Assembly (NCBI GenBank): GCA_029260555.1
Contig: JAJDCZ010000055.1
Span: 1 to 36,883 of the forward strand
DNA length: 36,883 nucleotides
Direction of reading: 5' to 3'
DNA from: Phycisphaerales bacterium
Lineage (GTDB): Bacteria; Planctomycetota; Phycisphaerae; Phycisphaerales; UBA1924
The notes beneath the pieces were generated by a model, which saw only the letters and a list, made by a program, of their open reading frames with translations, was not told the origin of the DNA and did not search any database. The translations under genes and the position numbers were made by a program. Positions 14,356 through 23,961 of this stretch are shown in pieces (within the stretch, counting starts at the first letter, position 1; each line of letters opens with the position of its first letter).

Positions 14356-15717
14356 ATGTCCGGACACTATGTCAATAATGCGTGGGGCCGGGAGTTTACT
14401 CTGGACAGCAATTCGCGTGTGCTGCAGTTGTGTGAGCATTTTCGTGCGATTGAGTTGATCGACGATGCCAATGTCGCGATGGACGAGTGTGTAAAATGCA
14501 CGCGGGCGATCCATGGACCGAGTTGTCATCTGGCACTCTTTGTGCGAGGGCTTGGGCGGGGGCACTTCAAGATTACGCGATGGCAAACGATCGATGGGAA
14601 GGACCGGATTTATGAGGGTCAGCCCTGGTCGACGGGGCAGGAACTTGCAGTTCGCCTGGGGGGGTTCTTTGGTGAGATGGTTCAGCGTGGTCAGCCGATG
14701 ATTGTGCATGGACTGAATATCCGTGATGATGCGGTGTTCGGCGATGAACTTGCGTCATACCGATCGCTGATGGCGGTGCCTTTTTTTGTAGATGGCAAGC
14801 CATTCACATGGACAGTGCTTCTGGATCCTGACCCTGATGCATTTGGCGAGGCGGATATCGAGGATCTTCTGTTGCGTGGTAATCTGATTGCGACAGCGAT
14901 CAACCGGACTGAACTGAGCCGGGAGCTGTCTCGGGCGCACGCCTACATTCAGATGGAGGTTGACAACATTGCGGACATTTTGCAGTCGCTGCATCCGCTT
15001 AGTCTGGATGATATTCCCGGGCTTGGCGTGGCAGTGCGGTATGAGACCTTTGACCGTGCTGGGGGGGATTACAACGATGTTCTGCCTCTGGTTCGGGATG
15101 AAGATGGCAAGGCCAAGGCGGATTCGCCCTGGTGTATTTTGATTGCTGATGCTGCGGGTCATGGGCCTGCTGCAGCGGTGGTTGTTGCGATGTTCCATTC
15201 ACTTTTGCATCATGCTATTGAACCAGTCATGAGTCCGTCAGCGATGCTTGAGGAGTTGAATCGCAGATTGTTCCAGAGGCGTATCGGGCATTCGATCGTG
15301 ACGGTCTTTCTGGCGATTTATGATCCGGTGAGCCGGCGTTTGAGCTATGCCAATGCGGGGCATGTGCCACCATTGCTGCGCAAGAAGGGCGGGGATGTGC
15401 AACGGCTTGATGATGTGGGTGGGATTCCGCTTGGTGTGCTTGATTTTGTAGATTCACAGGATGGGGCGGTTGATCTTGAAGCGGGCGATGCGGTGCTGCT
15501 GTATACAGACGGCATAAGCGAAGCCAATGCCCCAGATGGTGTTCAACTTGGATTGGGCCGGCTGAGCGAGATATTTGCACAGGCTGGCGATTCTCATGGA
15601 GATATTCTGCAAAAAGTGGTTCAATCAGTGCGTGAGCATGAGCAAACGACCAGACCTACGGACGATCAGACGATTATGGCGCTGGTGGTTGACCCTGATG
15701 GGTCTGGCAAAAGCTGA
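14356..15717 (+). CDS. GAF-domain PP2C (SpoIIE/RsbU-type) serine/threonine phosphatase
   Basis: A 453-residue cytoplasmic signalling protein. A GAF-like sensor occupies about 25-190, with a helical linker (ELSRAHAYIQMEVDNIADILQ) and a PP2C_SIG domain from about 225 on. Metal-binding positions are visible: Asp238 in RAGGDYND, Asp265 in ADAAGHGPAAA, Asp385 in LYTDGISEA and Asp436/437 in PTDDQT. In known systems such phosphatases dephosphorylate anti-sigma-factor antagonists in response to signals sensed by the N-terminal domain. No anti-sigma kinase or STAS protein is in the window, so the partner must be elsewhere. ATG 14356 is used without a strong ribosome site. It is first in a plus-strand run with the ankyrin and esterase genes (44 and about 62 base gaps), which could be one transcript. 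Confidence 0.9.
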   Translation: MSGHYVNNAWGREFTLDSNSRVLQLCEHFRAIELIDDANVAMDECVKCTRAIHGPSCHLALFVRGLGRGHFKITRWQTIDGKDRIYEGQPWSTGQELAVRLGGFFGEMVQRGQPMIVHGLNIRDDAVFGDELASYRSLMAVPFFVDGKPFTWTVLLDPDPDAFGEADIEDLLLRGNLIATAINRTELSRELSRAHAYIQMEVDNIADILQSLHPLSLDDIPGLGVAVRYETFDRAGGDYNDVLPLVRDEDGKAKADSPWCILIADAAGHGPAAAVVVAMFHSLLHHAIEPVMSPSAMLEELNRRLFQRRIGHSIVTVFLAIYDPVSRRLSYANAGHVPPLLRKKGGDVQRLDDVGGIPLGVLDFVDSQDGAVDLEAGDAVLLYTDGISEANAPDGVQLGLGRLSEIFAQAGDSHGDILQKVVQSVREHEQTTRPTDDQTIMALVVDPDGSGKS

Positions 15718-15761
15718 TAGACTGTAAGCATCGTCGAGTGCGATTGGTGAAGAGGTGTGTC

Positions 15762-16685
15762 ATGAAGATGAATCGAACGGTATCTTTGGTTGTAATTGTG
15801 GTGTCGCTGTTGATCGCGGGGGGTGTGCTTTACAAAGCGGCGGATGAACTGGCTGTTGAGCTGGGTGTACCCAGTGAGACTGTGAGCCAGAGCGACCTGT
15901 TTGCAGCAGCAGACCAGGGTGATGAACAGAAGCTTGGGCGTTTGATTGCAGCGGGAGCAGATCTTGATCTTGCGATGCAGGGAGGGGCAGCATGGCAGAA
16001 GGGGATGACGCCTTTGATGGCAGCATCTGCAAATGGTCACACGCAGATAGTCACGAAGTTGATTGATGGTGGGGCAAATGTGAACTTGCGATCGACCAAT
16101 GGGTGGACGGCACTTCTGTATGCTGCGGGCTGGTCTGATGCTGCGATTGTGCAGAATCTGATTGATGCTGGAGCAAGGCTTGACGCGCGGGATAATGTGG
16201 GCTGGACAGCCTTGATGCTGGCTGCGGGGCGAGGAACAGAGCCTGTACTTGAAGTGCTGATCAACAATGGATCAAATGTGCTGTCGCGGAACAAGTGGGG
16301 GCAGACAGCGTTGATGCTGGCTGCAACCGCTGGTGAGGCACAGAAGGTTTCCATGCTGCTCGAAGCAGGATCCGATGCTGATGCGACAGACTCAACAGGA
16401 GCCACAGCACTTGGGCTGGCAGCGGGGGCATCAAATGATGCCCAGGTCGTTGAGCTTCTTATTGCTGCTATTTCAAATGTTGATGCTGCGGATAAAGATG
16501 GTGTGACGCCTTTGATGAAGGCTGCTGACCGTGGGGCAGTGCACAGTGTTGGATCATTGCTCAAGGCAGGTGCGTCAGTATCAGTCAAGGACAAGCAAGG
16601 GTGGACAGCTTTGCAATGGGCACAAAATCGCGGAAGTGAAGCTGTGAATGCCGAGGTGCTTGCGCTTCTCAAAGCTGCGGGATAA
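15762..16685 (+). CDS. Membrane-anchored or exported ankyrin-repeat protein
   Basis: About 307 residues from the ATG at 15762, which follows AGAGGTG; a GTG at 15738 would only add eight residues. A hydrophobic N-terminal segment (VSLVVIVVSLLIAGGVLY) is a signal anchor or uncleaved signal. From about residue 45 to the end, roughly eight ankyrin repeats of about 33 residues are seen ('GWTALMLAAGRGTEPVLEVLINNGSN' style, cut short here). The repeats fill the whole extracytoplasmic part, with no enzymatic domain. Ankyrin arrays bind proteins; the partner is unknown. It lies between the phosphatase and the esterase on the same strand. Confidence 0.87.
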   Translation: MKMNRTVSLVVIVVSLLIAGGVLYKAADELAVELGVPSETVSQSDLFAAADQGDEQKLGRLIAAGADLDLAMQGGAAWQKGMTPLMAASANGHTQIVTKLIDGGANVNLRSTNGWTALLYAAGWSDAAIVQNLIDAGARLDARDNVGWTALMLAAGRGTEPVLEVLINNGSNVLSRNKWGQTALMLAATAGEAQKVSMLLEAGSDADATDSTGATALGLAAGASNDAQVVELLIAAISNVDAADKDGVTPLMKAADRGAVHSVGSLLKAGASVSVKDKQGWTALQWAQNRGSEAVNAEVLALLKAAG

Positions 16686-16747
16686 GAAGCTGACTGAGGG
16701 GAAGGCCAAGCTGGTCAGATTGTGCAAAGTATTTGCGACTGTGATGG

Positions 16748-18106
16748 GTGGGGATACGAAAGGATGGATTGCAAGTGAGCCTGAATATGGTGATGGTTGC
16801 GGTATTGAGTCTGGCAGCAGGGACAACGATGCCTGTTTATGCTGGCGGGGGGAAAGGGGAGAGCGGGACCACTGCCACGATAGTGTGTGTAGGTCAAAAC
16901 CAGCCTGCAATTCAACCTGAAACACTGGAGCAGGGCTTTGTGCTGGTGGTTGAAGATCGCACGGGCAAGGCTGATGCGGCTTCACCGATATACCTAGCGA
17001 GCAATCATGTGGACTGGAATGCGGGTGCTGAGAAAATGCGTCTGACGCAGCGATCGGACGGTCGCTGGCAGATCGATATGCCCAAAGCCTCAGTATCAAG
17101 TCGGATGGCGTTCAAGTTTACGCGGGGGAGTTGGGAAACTGTTGAGATCAATGCTGATCTGGAGGACATCAATAACCGTGTGCTTTCGCCCGTGGATGTC
17201 TCGAAGCTGAAGCTGGGCGAGAAGCCGGTGATTGAGCTGGTGATCATGCACTGGGCTGATGAGAGGTCAAATGCATCGCAAGATCAGATGGGGGAGTCAG
17301 CCGGGCTTGAAGTGACAGGGACGATTCGCAGGCTGCAGGTTTTTGGGGGCGGCCGCGAGGAGATGATGCGTGAGCTTCTGGTGTGGTTGCCGCCTGGGTA
17401 CGACGAGGCTGCGAATCAGAACAGGCGATATCCGATTTTGTATATGCAGGATGGTCAGAATCTTTTTTATCGTGTACCGGGGCTGCGGGCAGAATGGACA
17501 ATGGATGAGACGGCAACGCAGTTGATTCGGGAAGGGCGGATTGAGCCTTTGATCATTGTGGGTATTCCCCACATGGGCAGAGAGCGTGCTGTGGAGTATC
17601 TGCCGATTCCGGTTCTGAAGGGCGTTGAGGCGAAAGGTCAGGCATATACAACATTTGTGATCAACGAGATTGTGCCAAGGGTTGAACGGGCGTTTCGCGT
17701 GAGTCACAAAGCTGAGGACCGTGCGATCGGAGGCTCAAGCTTTGGAGCCATCATCGCAATGGAAATCGCGACCCGGCACACCGAATTATTTGGCAAAGTG
17801 CTTTCAGAAAGCCCATCGCTTGGGATCAAAGATGGTGCTTTGCAGGATTACTTTTCCAATGTAGAACATTGGCCCGAGCGGATGTTTCTGGGAATGGGTG
17901 ACAGCGAGGTCGGCGATGGACCGGGCACTGCAGGAAAAAATGCAGCATATGTGCGCAGGCTCATGGAACTGAGCGAGATTGTCGCATTGCCTGGCAAGGG
18001 TGATTTCCAACCGATGATCATGGTTGGCAAGGGGCATCATCATGAGGAAACAGCATGGGCTGAGCGATTGCCATCAGCCTTGGAGTATTTGTTTCCATCA
18101 GATTAG
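16748..18106 (+). CDS. Secreted esterase (esterase D-like α/β hydrolase) with N-terminal β-sandwich
   Basis: About 452 residues. The N-terminus has a signal peptide (VMVAVLSLAAGTTMPVYA). Residues about 45-175 resemble a CBM20/48-like sandwich (YLASNHVDWN, MAFKFTRGSWETVEIN). The catalytic domain follows: LLVWLPPGYDE, YPILYMQDGQNLF and the nucleophile elbow Gly329-Ser-Ser331-Phe-Gly, with a C-terminal GKGHHHEETAW giving the His. This is the architecture of the esterase D/Fes family, whose members cleave acyl or siderophore esters and feruloyl groups; the substrate is not clear. The start is uncertain: the GTG at 16748 gives a basic n-region, whereas the GTG at 16775 has a better ribosome site (AAAGGATGG). 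Confidence 0.8.
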   Translation: MGIRKDGLQVSLNMVMVAVLSLAAGTTMPVYAGGGKGESGTTATIVCVGQNQPAIQPETLEQGFVLVVEDRTGKADAASPIYLASNHVDWNAGAEKMRLTQRSDGRWQIDMPKASVSSRMAFKFTRGSWETVEINADLEDINNRVLSPVDVSKLKLGEKPVIELVIMHWADERSNASQDQMGESAGLEVTGTIRRLQVFGGGREEMMRELLVWLPPGYDEAANQNRRYPILYMQDGQNLFYRVPGLRAEWTMDETATQLIREGRIEPLIIVGIPHMGRERAVEYLPIPVLKGVEAKGQAYTTFVINEIVPRVERAFRVSHKAEDRAIGGSSFGAIIAMEIATRHTELFGKVLSESPSLGIKDGALQDYFSNVEHWPERMFLGMGDSEVGDGPGTAGKNAAYVRRLMELSEIVALPGKGDFQPMIMVGKGHHHEETAWAERLPSALEYLFPSD

Positions 18107-18142
18107 GTTTACCTGTCATCTATTCCATGTAGACAGGAAACC
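18106..18142 (+). terminator. Hairpin after the esterase gene
   Basis: GGTTT-A-CCTGTC pairs with GACAGG-AAACC (one bulged A, 14-base loop) and overlaps the stop codon. No T-run follows, so it may only stabilise the mRNA end. Nearby (18236-18259) a 12-bp unit, GCGAGTACTGAC, is tandemly repeated with two changes. Confidence 0.3.
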
Positions 18143-18257
18143 AGAAGACTGCGTTCTGACAGACTCGGTTCGTACGGTCCTGAATCTGATGGAGCAATAA
18201 GACACACACTCAAATTATGCGTTGAAGCCACTATCGCGAGTACTGACGCGAGTGCTG

Positions 18258-18291
18258 AAAAAAAGCCCCCCGGAGCGAGCTCCGAGGGGCT
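18258..18291 (-). terminator. Terminator of the repeat-rich secreted protein
   Basis: Read on the minus strand, AGCCCCTCGGAG / CTCCGGGGGGCT forms a 12-bp stem (one G-U pair) with a 4-base loop, followed by seven T. It lies about 50 bases beyond the stop at 18341. Confidence 0.85.
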
Positions 18292-18340
18292 GATGTTCTT
18301 GGTGTTGAGGGGTCAGCTTGTGACTCCCCAGATGCCAGGG

Positions 18341-20353
18341 TTATGGACAGCCAGCACTGAACATTGAGATGAATGTGAAGAAGTCAAGCACATCGATGTT
18401 GCCATCGCCATTCAGGTCAGCAGCGGGGTCTGCAGTGCTGAACAGTGTAATGAATGTGAAGAAGTCAAGCACATCGACATTGCCATCGCCATTGAGATCG
18501 ACAATGCAAGGAGCAGCTGCAAGGTTGATGAACTGATCACCAGCGATGGCTGTGAAGTCGATCACGCGAGGCTCGCCGAGGTTCAGTGAACCATTGGGCA
18601 GGCCACCGATGACCTGATTGGAGACGAAACCATATCCGCCGTCGGAGACAAAGCCACCGATTTTGATATCGCTGGTGCCGTCCCAGCCGAGTTCATCCAG
18701 ATCAAAGGAATACTCGATGCCGGTTGTGACTGCAGCAGCCCCAGCAGCATCAAGATCTGTCACACCCAGAGTGTTGGAGTTATCGACAGTGTTCATGAGA
18801 AGCCCGTTAATGGGAGCAAGCGGATTGAGCTGCGTCATGCGCGGGCCATAGTTGGCAAAGAGTGAAGGCGTGAAGCCATCCTGGATATCAACGCGGGGGC
18901 CAGCCCAGGGGATGGGGTCATAAAGGCCACCATTCTTATCGCCGCCATCGTAAGAGCCGTAATCAAGCGGGAAGCCTGTTCCGGGATCAAGCAGGATGCC
19001 GTTGGTGCGAAGCACCGAAGCATTTGAGAACTGCTGAATGGGCTGATTACCTGTGCCCATGGCAACCCAGTAGTCTGGGGAGAAGTTCGTATCCCAGATG
19101 AGCCCATTGCCGGTGCCGTCGTCGCCCATGCGATTCAGGCCGTTGAAGTCGATATCGGGGTTGTCGCCACGCATGATGTTCTGGCCACCGGGCTGAACAT
19201 CAAGGAAGAGTGAGAGTTTGTTGAAGTTGCTCTGGAGATTACCTGTAAGGAGGACGAAGAGCCTGTTGTTAGGCACATCGAGATAGGCATACAGGCCATC
19301 AAGCTCTGAACCATCAGAGAAGTCACGGTTTCCTGTGGGTGGGGGGCAAACTGCGGTGACGCCACCGATATTGGAGTTGTCTCCATCAGCTTCGATGTTG
19401 GCACCGCCTGGGCCAGGACCGACGATGGGACCGATGAGGGCTTTTTCACCACCACCAATGAAGACACCCAAGCCGCCACCAGTCGTGAGCATTTGAGCAG
19501 AACTTGCATAGTGCTCAGGATTGGTTGAGCCGCCGATGCCGTTGGTGTAAGTGACATACAGATCGGGTGAAAACGCGGTATCAAAGATCAAACCGTTACC
19601 TGTGCCGTCGTCACCCATGCGATTCAGAGCATCAAAGTCGATGTCAGCGTTATCGCCTCTGATCTGGTTTTGGCCGCCTGCGACCGAATCAATGAAAAGT
19701 TCGAGCTTGGTAAAGTCGGTCGCCAGGTTGCCAGTAAGGATGACATACAGGCTGTCGCCGGAAACCACGCCGTAGAAGCCGTCGATCTCAGAGCCGTTGG
19801 CCACATCGCGTGTGGCGTCATTGTTGTCGCCGAAGCTGGTGACCCGATCCTGCGTGAAGAGTGATGCGCCATAGGCTGCATCCACAATGCCATCGATCAC
19901 GGGTGCGGCCACGGAAGTGCCGGTGACGAGAATGAACTGATCGCCGAGGATGGCAGAGAAATCGATATTGCGTGGTTCACCAAGGCTGTTATTGTCAGCC
20001 AGGTTTCCACCGATGACCTGATTTGAGACGAAGTCATGGCCGCCAGAGCTGATGAAGCCGGTGACGCCGATCTGATCGCCGGGATTGAACACGGTGAGGC
20101 CGAGTTCACTGAGTGGAATGCGCAACTCGATACCCGTTGTGACATTGGGGGCATCGACTGTGTCTTCGGTGCAGTTGACCGAACCGACATTGTCGCCAAA
20201 GCCGGTGGGTACATTCTGAACCCAGAGCAGGTTGCCGTATAATGCTGCTTCTGCGGGGTCGGTGATGGCTCCATCAACGACTTGAGCAGAAGCCTGGCCT
20301 GCAATGGCAGCAAGAACAAAGGCTGCGGTAAGTGAGACACGCTTGGTATACAT
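18341..20353 (-). CDS. Secreted repeat protein with dockerin-like C-terminus
   Basis: About 670 residues. The ATG at 20353 follows GGGAGA (20361-20366) at good spacing, so the TTG at 20368 is not needed. The signal peptide is RVSLTAAFVLAAIAGQASAQ. The body is built of recurring β-rich blocks: 'ELDGxYxxV...LTGNLxxxFxKLxLFxD', 'RGDNxDIDFxxLNRMGDDGTGNGL', 'TTGIE' and 'FVSNQVIGG...LGEPRxIDFxAIxGDQFI'. The middle blocks occur twice (about 185-260 and 350-430) and the last block occurs near both ends. No catalytic motif is seen. The protein ends in two DVLDFFTFI EF-hand-like repeats and Cys-Pro. A carbohydrate- or surface-binding role is a guess from the β-rich repeats. It lies downstream of the amylase gene on the same strand (263-base gap). 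Confidence 0.83.
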   Translation of the reverse strand: MYTKRVSLTAAFVLAAIAGQASAQVVDGAITDPAEAALYGNLLWVQNVPTGFGDNVGSVNCTEDTVDAPNVTTGIELRIPLSELGLTVFNPGDQIGVTGFISSGGHDFVSNQVIGGNLADNNSLGEPRNIDFSAILGDQFILVTGTSVAAPVIDGIVDAAYGASLFTQDRVTSFGDNNDATRDVANGSEIDGFYGVVSGDSLYVILTGNLATDFTKLELFIDSVAGGQNQIRGDNADIDFDALNRMGDDGTGNGLIFDTAFSPDLYVTYTNGIGGSTNPEHYASSAQMLTTGGGLGVFIGGGEKALIGPIVGPGPGGANIEADGDNSNIGGVTAVCPPPTGNRDFSDGSELDGLYAYLDVPNNRLFVLLTGNLQSNFNKLSLFLDVQPGGQNIMRGDNPDIDFNGLNRMGDDGTGNGLIWDTNFSPDYWVAMGTGNQPIQQFSNASVLRTNGILLDPGTGFPLDYGSYDGGDKNGGLYDPIPWAGPRVDIQDGFTPSLFANYGPRMTQLNPLAPINGLLMNTVDNSNTLGVTDLDAAGAAAVTTGIEYSFDLDELGWDGTSDIKIGGFVSDGGYGFVSNQVIGGLPNGSLNLGEPRVIDFTAIAGDQFINLAAAPCIVDLNGDGNVDVLDFFTFITLFSTADPAADLNGDGNIDVLDFFTFISMFSAGCP

Positions 20354-20616
20354 CTTGAAATCTCCCAATCATCCAAATCTAAAAAAGGATTAACCAAAAC
20401 AACAAAGACAAAAAACTCCATGCCCGTCGTGAAGTAAACGACGATGCAAGTCATCAGTACACATTCGAACTAACACTGATCATAGAGTAAAAGACCCACC
20501 AGTCCGAGACAAAATTTCAAAATTTCCATGAATTTTGTGCTTATTTATCGGGCTCGAGTGCTGAAGTGTCCCGTTCACTGATCTGATGATGCACCTGAAA
20601 GTAATTGGCCAGATTG

Positions 20617-22776
20617 TCAGGGATTTTTCCAGAGCCTGGCAGAGCGAGGGGCAACAAGCCAGCTCACAAGAGGTTGAGGATATCCACAGCCTACTCGATA
20701 TTGTGGCTGAGCGATCCAGCGAACCGGGGGATGATCCGGTAAAGACAAGTCTCGGGTCAGTATCTCAGGCATGAACGCCTTTATGTCCTTTGTTTGATCG
20801 GATCGATTCAGAGCAACGATGACCAGCGTGTCGTTCAAGGAGCGAGTGAAAATGAGCAGGTCAGGATCGGGTGTCAGCACCAGATTCAGATCGCCATAGC
20901 GCAGCACCGGTGAAAGGCTGGGGTCTTTTCGCAGGCTCAGCCAGTATTGATATGTGCTGAGTGGGTGGAGCGTTTGTGGTGGGGCGGTCTCATTTTTCTG
21001 GTCTGATAAAGCATGCCAAGGCATGGGTCGGCGATTATCGGGATCATCAGCACCAGCCATGGCGATCTCCTGGCCATAGAAGATCATGGGTGCTCCGGGC
21101 CAGGTGGCAAGCAGGGCAGCAGCCAGTGCAGAACGATCCCGGGCGGGCAGATCTGGTTCGGAACGGTCGTATGTGCCGTCGAGCAAGGCGTTGGTTCCGG
21201 CTTGTTGATCAAAGCCTCGCCCCGGGTTCATCAGCCGGGAAGCGAGTCGCTCAGTATCGTGCGAGCTAAGCAGATTGAGCTGGACCAGATCCACAGCAGG
21301 GTGATGGTTATAAACTTGAGCAAGTTCTTTTCCGACATCTGGGCGAGAGTCGCCATCGAGCCAGCGCGTGACAGGGTAAGCAAAGGGATAGTTCATCTGG
21401 CCATCAAAGCTTGAGCCGTCCAGAGATGAGCCTGCATCGTTCCAGAGTTCAGCAATGATGACAGCATCTGGATTGATGGACTTGACGAGTTTTCGCCAGT
21501 CTCGCCAGAATGTCTGGCCGACTTCGCCTGCGACATCCAGACGCCAGCCATCGATGCCATCAGATGGGTCGCCATCGTCGTCTGGGTCCATCCATCGGCG
21601 TGTGATTCTGAAGATGTGCTCTTTGTATGCTGGTGTGAAATCGCCAGCTGCGGTTTGACGGGCTTTGGGCATGTGCCCATTGCGACGATGAGGCCAGCCG
21701 AACCAGTGGTCTAAACGACCTGCATCATCAAATGCCACATCGAACCAGTCAGCGTATTGCGAGTTAATGTCTTGGCTGAGGACATCCTGAAACGCCCAGT
21801 GATCAACGCTGACATGATCCCATACTGCATCAAGGACAACGCGCATGCCTTTTTTATGCACTGAGGGGAGGAACTCGTTGATGAAGTAATTATCTGCCGG
21901 GGTCCATTGCCACTGGTCTGGGCCCAGGACTTGAGGATCTTGAGCTTGGGGTGCTGCCAGGGTTGGGTCGATGTGGCGAAAATCTGTTGCATCGTATTTG
22001 TGAAGCGAAGGCGACTGAAAGATTGGCAGCAGATAAATAGCGTCAACACTGAGTGATTTAAGCCAGTCCAGATGGCTCTGGATGCCTTGAAGATCGCCGC
22101 CGTAGCGTCTGAAGAAGATTGAGCTGGTCCAGACAGGGCGGGAACCAGTCCGGGGTGCAAGTTTGGGATTGGCTGAGGAAATGGACCAATAACGCTGGAT
22201 TTCGTCATCGCCTGGGTCTTCCCAGGCAGCATCCCAGGCTTTGGGAATGACGAGATTACTCATAGGATCGTTGGCGGGATTGGCGTTGGCAAAGCGTTCG
22301 GGCAGAATGGAATACCAGATGGCTCCCTTGGCCCAATCCGGGGTTTGTACAGTGGAAGACTCAAAGGCGAGATCAAAATTGCTCGATTCCTGCAAGCCGG
22401 TGGTGGTGGTCATGATCACCTGGCAGGCAAGCTCATCAGCAGGTTTACCCAGAAACAAGCGTCCCTGCCAGTGTGAAGGTGTGCTGGAGGATCGTTGCAA
22501 CACGATACGGATAGCTGAAGTTTGGCTCTGAGCACCCTGGCGGGTCTGGATCGTCACAGCCACGCTCTGCAGGTCTGCACGGCTGGTTTCGAGTTGCAGA
22601 TCGGCCAATCCCAGCGTCTGGGAGAAGGAAACAATTGTCAGTGATGTATCTGATGAAGTTGGTTCTGTCTCAGGTACAAAAGCTTCAAGACTCAGCATGA
22701 GCAGACTCAATAGCGCGATTGCAAGGATTTGGGCCTTGGATTGAAGGAACCTGGGGGAATAGGAGCCGAACAACAT
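20617..22776 (-). CDS. GH13 alpha-amylase-family glycoside hydrolase (neopullulanase/cyclomaltodextrinase-like)
   Basis: About 719 residues from the ATG at 22776; a GTG at 22809 is possible. An N-terminal hydrophobic stretch (ILAIALLSLLMLSLEAF) should export or anchor it. Residues about 45-140 form a β-sandwich typical of GH13 enzymes acting on short maltodextrins. The TIM barrel starts at WYSILPERFANANP. The four conserved regions are seen: DAVWDH (316-321), DGWRLDVA with nucleophile Asp414, IAELW with acid/base Glu443, and SSHDT with Asp507. The C-terminal β-domain is short. Expected activity: cleavage of α-1,4 (or α-1,6) bonds in starch or maltodextrins outside the cytoplasm. It is divergent from the pilin-like gene and the sugar transporter, which could take up its products. 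Confidence 0.92.
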   Translation of the reverse strand: MLFGSYSPRFLQSKAQILAIALLSLLMLSLEAFVPETEPTSSDTSLTIVSFSQTLGLADLQLETSRADLQSVAVTIQTRQGAQSQTSAIRIVLQRSSSTPSHWQGRLFLGKPADELACQVIMTTTTGLQESSNFDLAFESSTVQTPDWAKGAIWYSILPERFANANPANDPMSNLVIPKAWDAAWEDPGDDEIQRYWSISSANPKLAPRTGSRPVWTSSIFFRRYGGDLQGIQSHLDWLKSLSVDAIYLLPIFQSPSLHKYDATDFRHIDPTLAAPQAQDPQVLGPDQWQWTPADNYFINEFLPSVHKKGMRVVLDAVWDHVSVDHWAFQDVLSQDINSQYADWFDVAFDDAGRLDHWFGWPHRRNGHMPKARQTAAGDFTPAYKEHIFRITRRWMDPDDDGDPSDGIDGWRLDVAGEVGQTFWRDWRKLVKSINPDAVIIAELWNDAGSSLDGSSFDGQMNYPFAYPVTRWLDGDSRPDVGKELAQVYNHHPAVDLVQLNLLSSHDTERLASRLMNPGRGFDQQAGTNALLDGTYDRSEPDLPARDRSALAAALLATWPGAPMIFYGQEIAMAGADDPDNRRPMPWHALSDQKNETAPPQTLHPLSTYQYWLSLRKDPSLSPVLRYGDLNLVLTPDPDLLIFTRSLNDTLVIVALNRSDQTKDIKAFMPEILTRDLSLPDHPPVRWIAQPQYRVGCGYPQPLVSWLVAPRSARLWKNP

Positions 22777-22972
22777 TGAGGATCTCGCAGGGGAGTATTG
22801 ACAGGACACGCAAAAGAGGATAGGTTTTCATCTGGACCAGGGTTTTTTTGTGTGTCTCGGTATGGTATTACATGCGAGCATGGCGTGCAGAGAGCGTGTG
22901 TCAGGGTTTTTCAGAGTGCGGGGCAGGCATCGTAGAGGGTTCTAGCCAAAGGGCTTATACAGAGGATCAAGA

Positions 22973-23911
22973 ATGGACATTGAAGGTCATCAAAGCAGAG
23001 CAACACGCAAAAGAGCGTTTACTCTGATCGAACTCCTTGTGGTGATTGCCATCATCGCGCTTCTGATAGGCATCCTGTTGCCTGCTCTTGGGAAAGCTCG
23101 CAACGCAGCTCAGATTGCTCGATGTTTGTCCAATACCAGACAGATGGGCATCGCCATGGCGATGTACGCCAATGACTCGCGTGACTGGTACCCGATCCTG
23201 CCTTTTAACAATCCGGCAAACAATGCCTGGCCTGATTATCTGGATTTCCAGTATGTCTATGGCGGTGTGGCTGGCATGTTCAGCAATCGTCAGATCGGTT
23301 CAGATGGCGACATATCATTTGGTGGAGCAGTGGTCGATGGCAGCAACTATGCCAATGGCAGCAGCAGGCCAATTCTTCGAGATTATCTGAGTGGATTTGG
23401 TGTGCTTATTTGCCCATCTGACAAGGAAGATTTGTACTTTGGGTTCGGGGCTTCATATTCGCCTTCAAATACCCGTCAGAGCTTTATCTCTGGTACTGCA
23501 AAGGTGAAAAAACCCGAAACTCCATCAAAGATGGAAGATGTTATTCAATACAATGTCAGCTACCTTTATATCGCAGGCATGAGGACAGATGAGCCTGTCA
23601 TCATCAATCCGGCACCGATCTGGGGTGATGAGACCAATGGCCCGGATATGAGCATCAATGCGTTTTATGGCGGCGGTGGTGGCGACACAGCGATGGCTGA
23701 TGTTGCTAATACAAAGCCTGGGTACTATGGCCCTGCGGATAATCACGGCAGAGATGGTGGCAACTTTGTATTCACTGACGGTCATGCCAAGTTCCTTACG
23801 GGAAGTATTCAAGAAACATTCTTCTCATACGATCCCAACCATGCAACCAATCCACAGAGCATCAATGTGATCGACCGATTCAGAAGTCGCAGGGTGCAGA
23901 CAATCGACTGA
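22973..23911 (+). CDS. Pilin-like (DUF1559-type) protein with type IV prepilin N-terminus
   Basis: A 312-residue protein. After a short basic leader ([20 protein letters not shown]) it has a prepilin peptidase site just before Phe-Thr-Leu-Ile-Glu, with the methylated-Phe and Glu+5 pattern. The hydrophobic helix then continues [14 protein letters not shown]. Near the C-terminus, [18 protein letters not shown] is the 'H-x9-DG' type motif of the planctomycete DUF1559 family, here with ten residues between His and Asp-Gly. These proteins occur in dozens of copies per genome in planctomycetes; their role (pseudopilin, glycan uptake) is not settled. A ribosome site AGAGGA precedes the ATG. The permease gene starts 50 bases after the stop, so it may be the first gene of the transporter operon. 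Confidence 0.88.
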   Translation: MDIEGHQSRATRKRAFTLIELLVVIAIIALLIGILLPALGKARNAAQIARCLSNTRQMGIAMAMYANDSRDWYPILPFNNPANNAWPDYLDFQYVYGGVAGMFSNRQIGSDGDISFGGAVVDGSNYANGSSRPILRDYLSGFGVLICPSDKEDLYFGFGASYSPSNTRQSFISGTAKVKKPETPSKMEDVIQYNVSYLYIAGMRTDEPVIINPAPIWGDETNGPDMSINAFYGGGGGDTAMADVANTKPGYYGPADNHGRDGGNFVFTDGHAKFLTGSIQETFFSYDPNHATNPQSINVIDRFRSRRVQTID

Positions 23912-23961
23912 TTCTTTTCAATCGTTCTTGATTCTTCGGCTTGGTAAAGCACAGGATTCGC

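Noticed and set aside
20425..20441. GTCGT/ACGAC inverted repeat before the repeat-protein gene
   Set aside because: Only 5 bp, no promoter elements aligned with it; likely chance.
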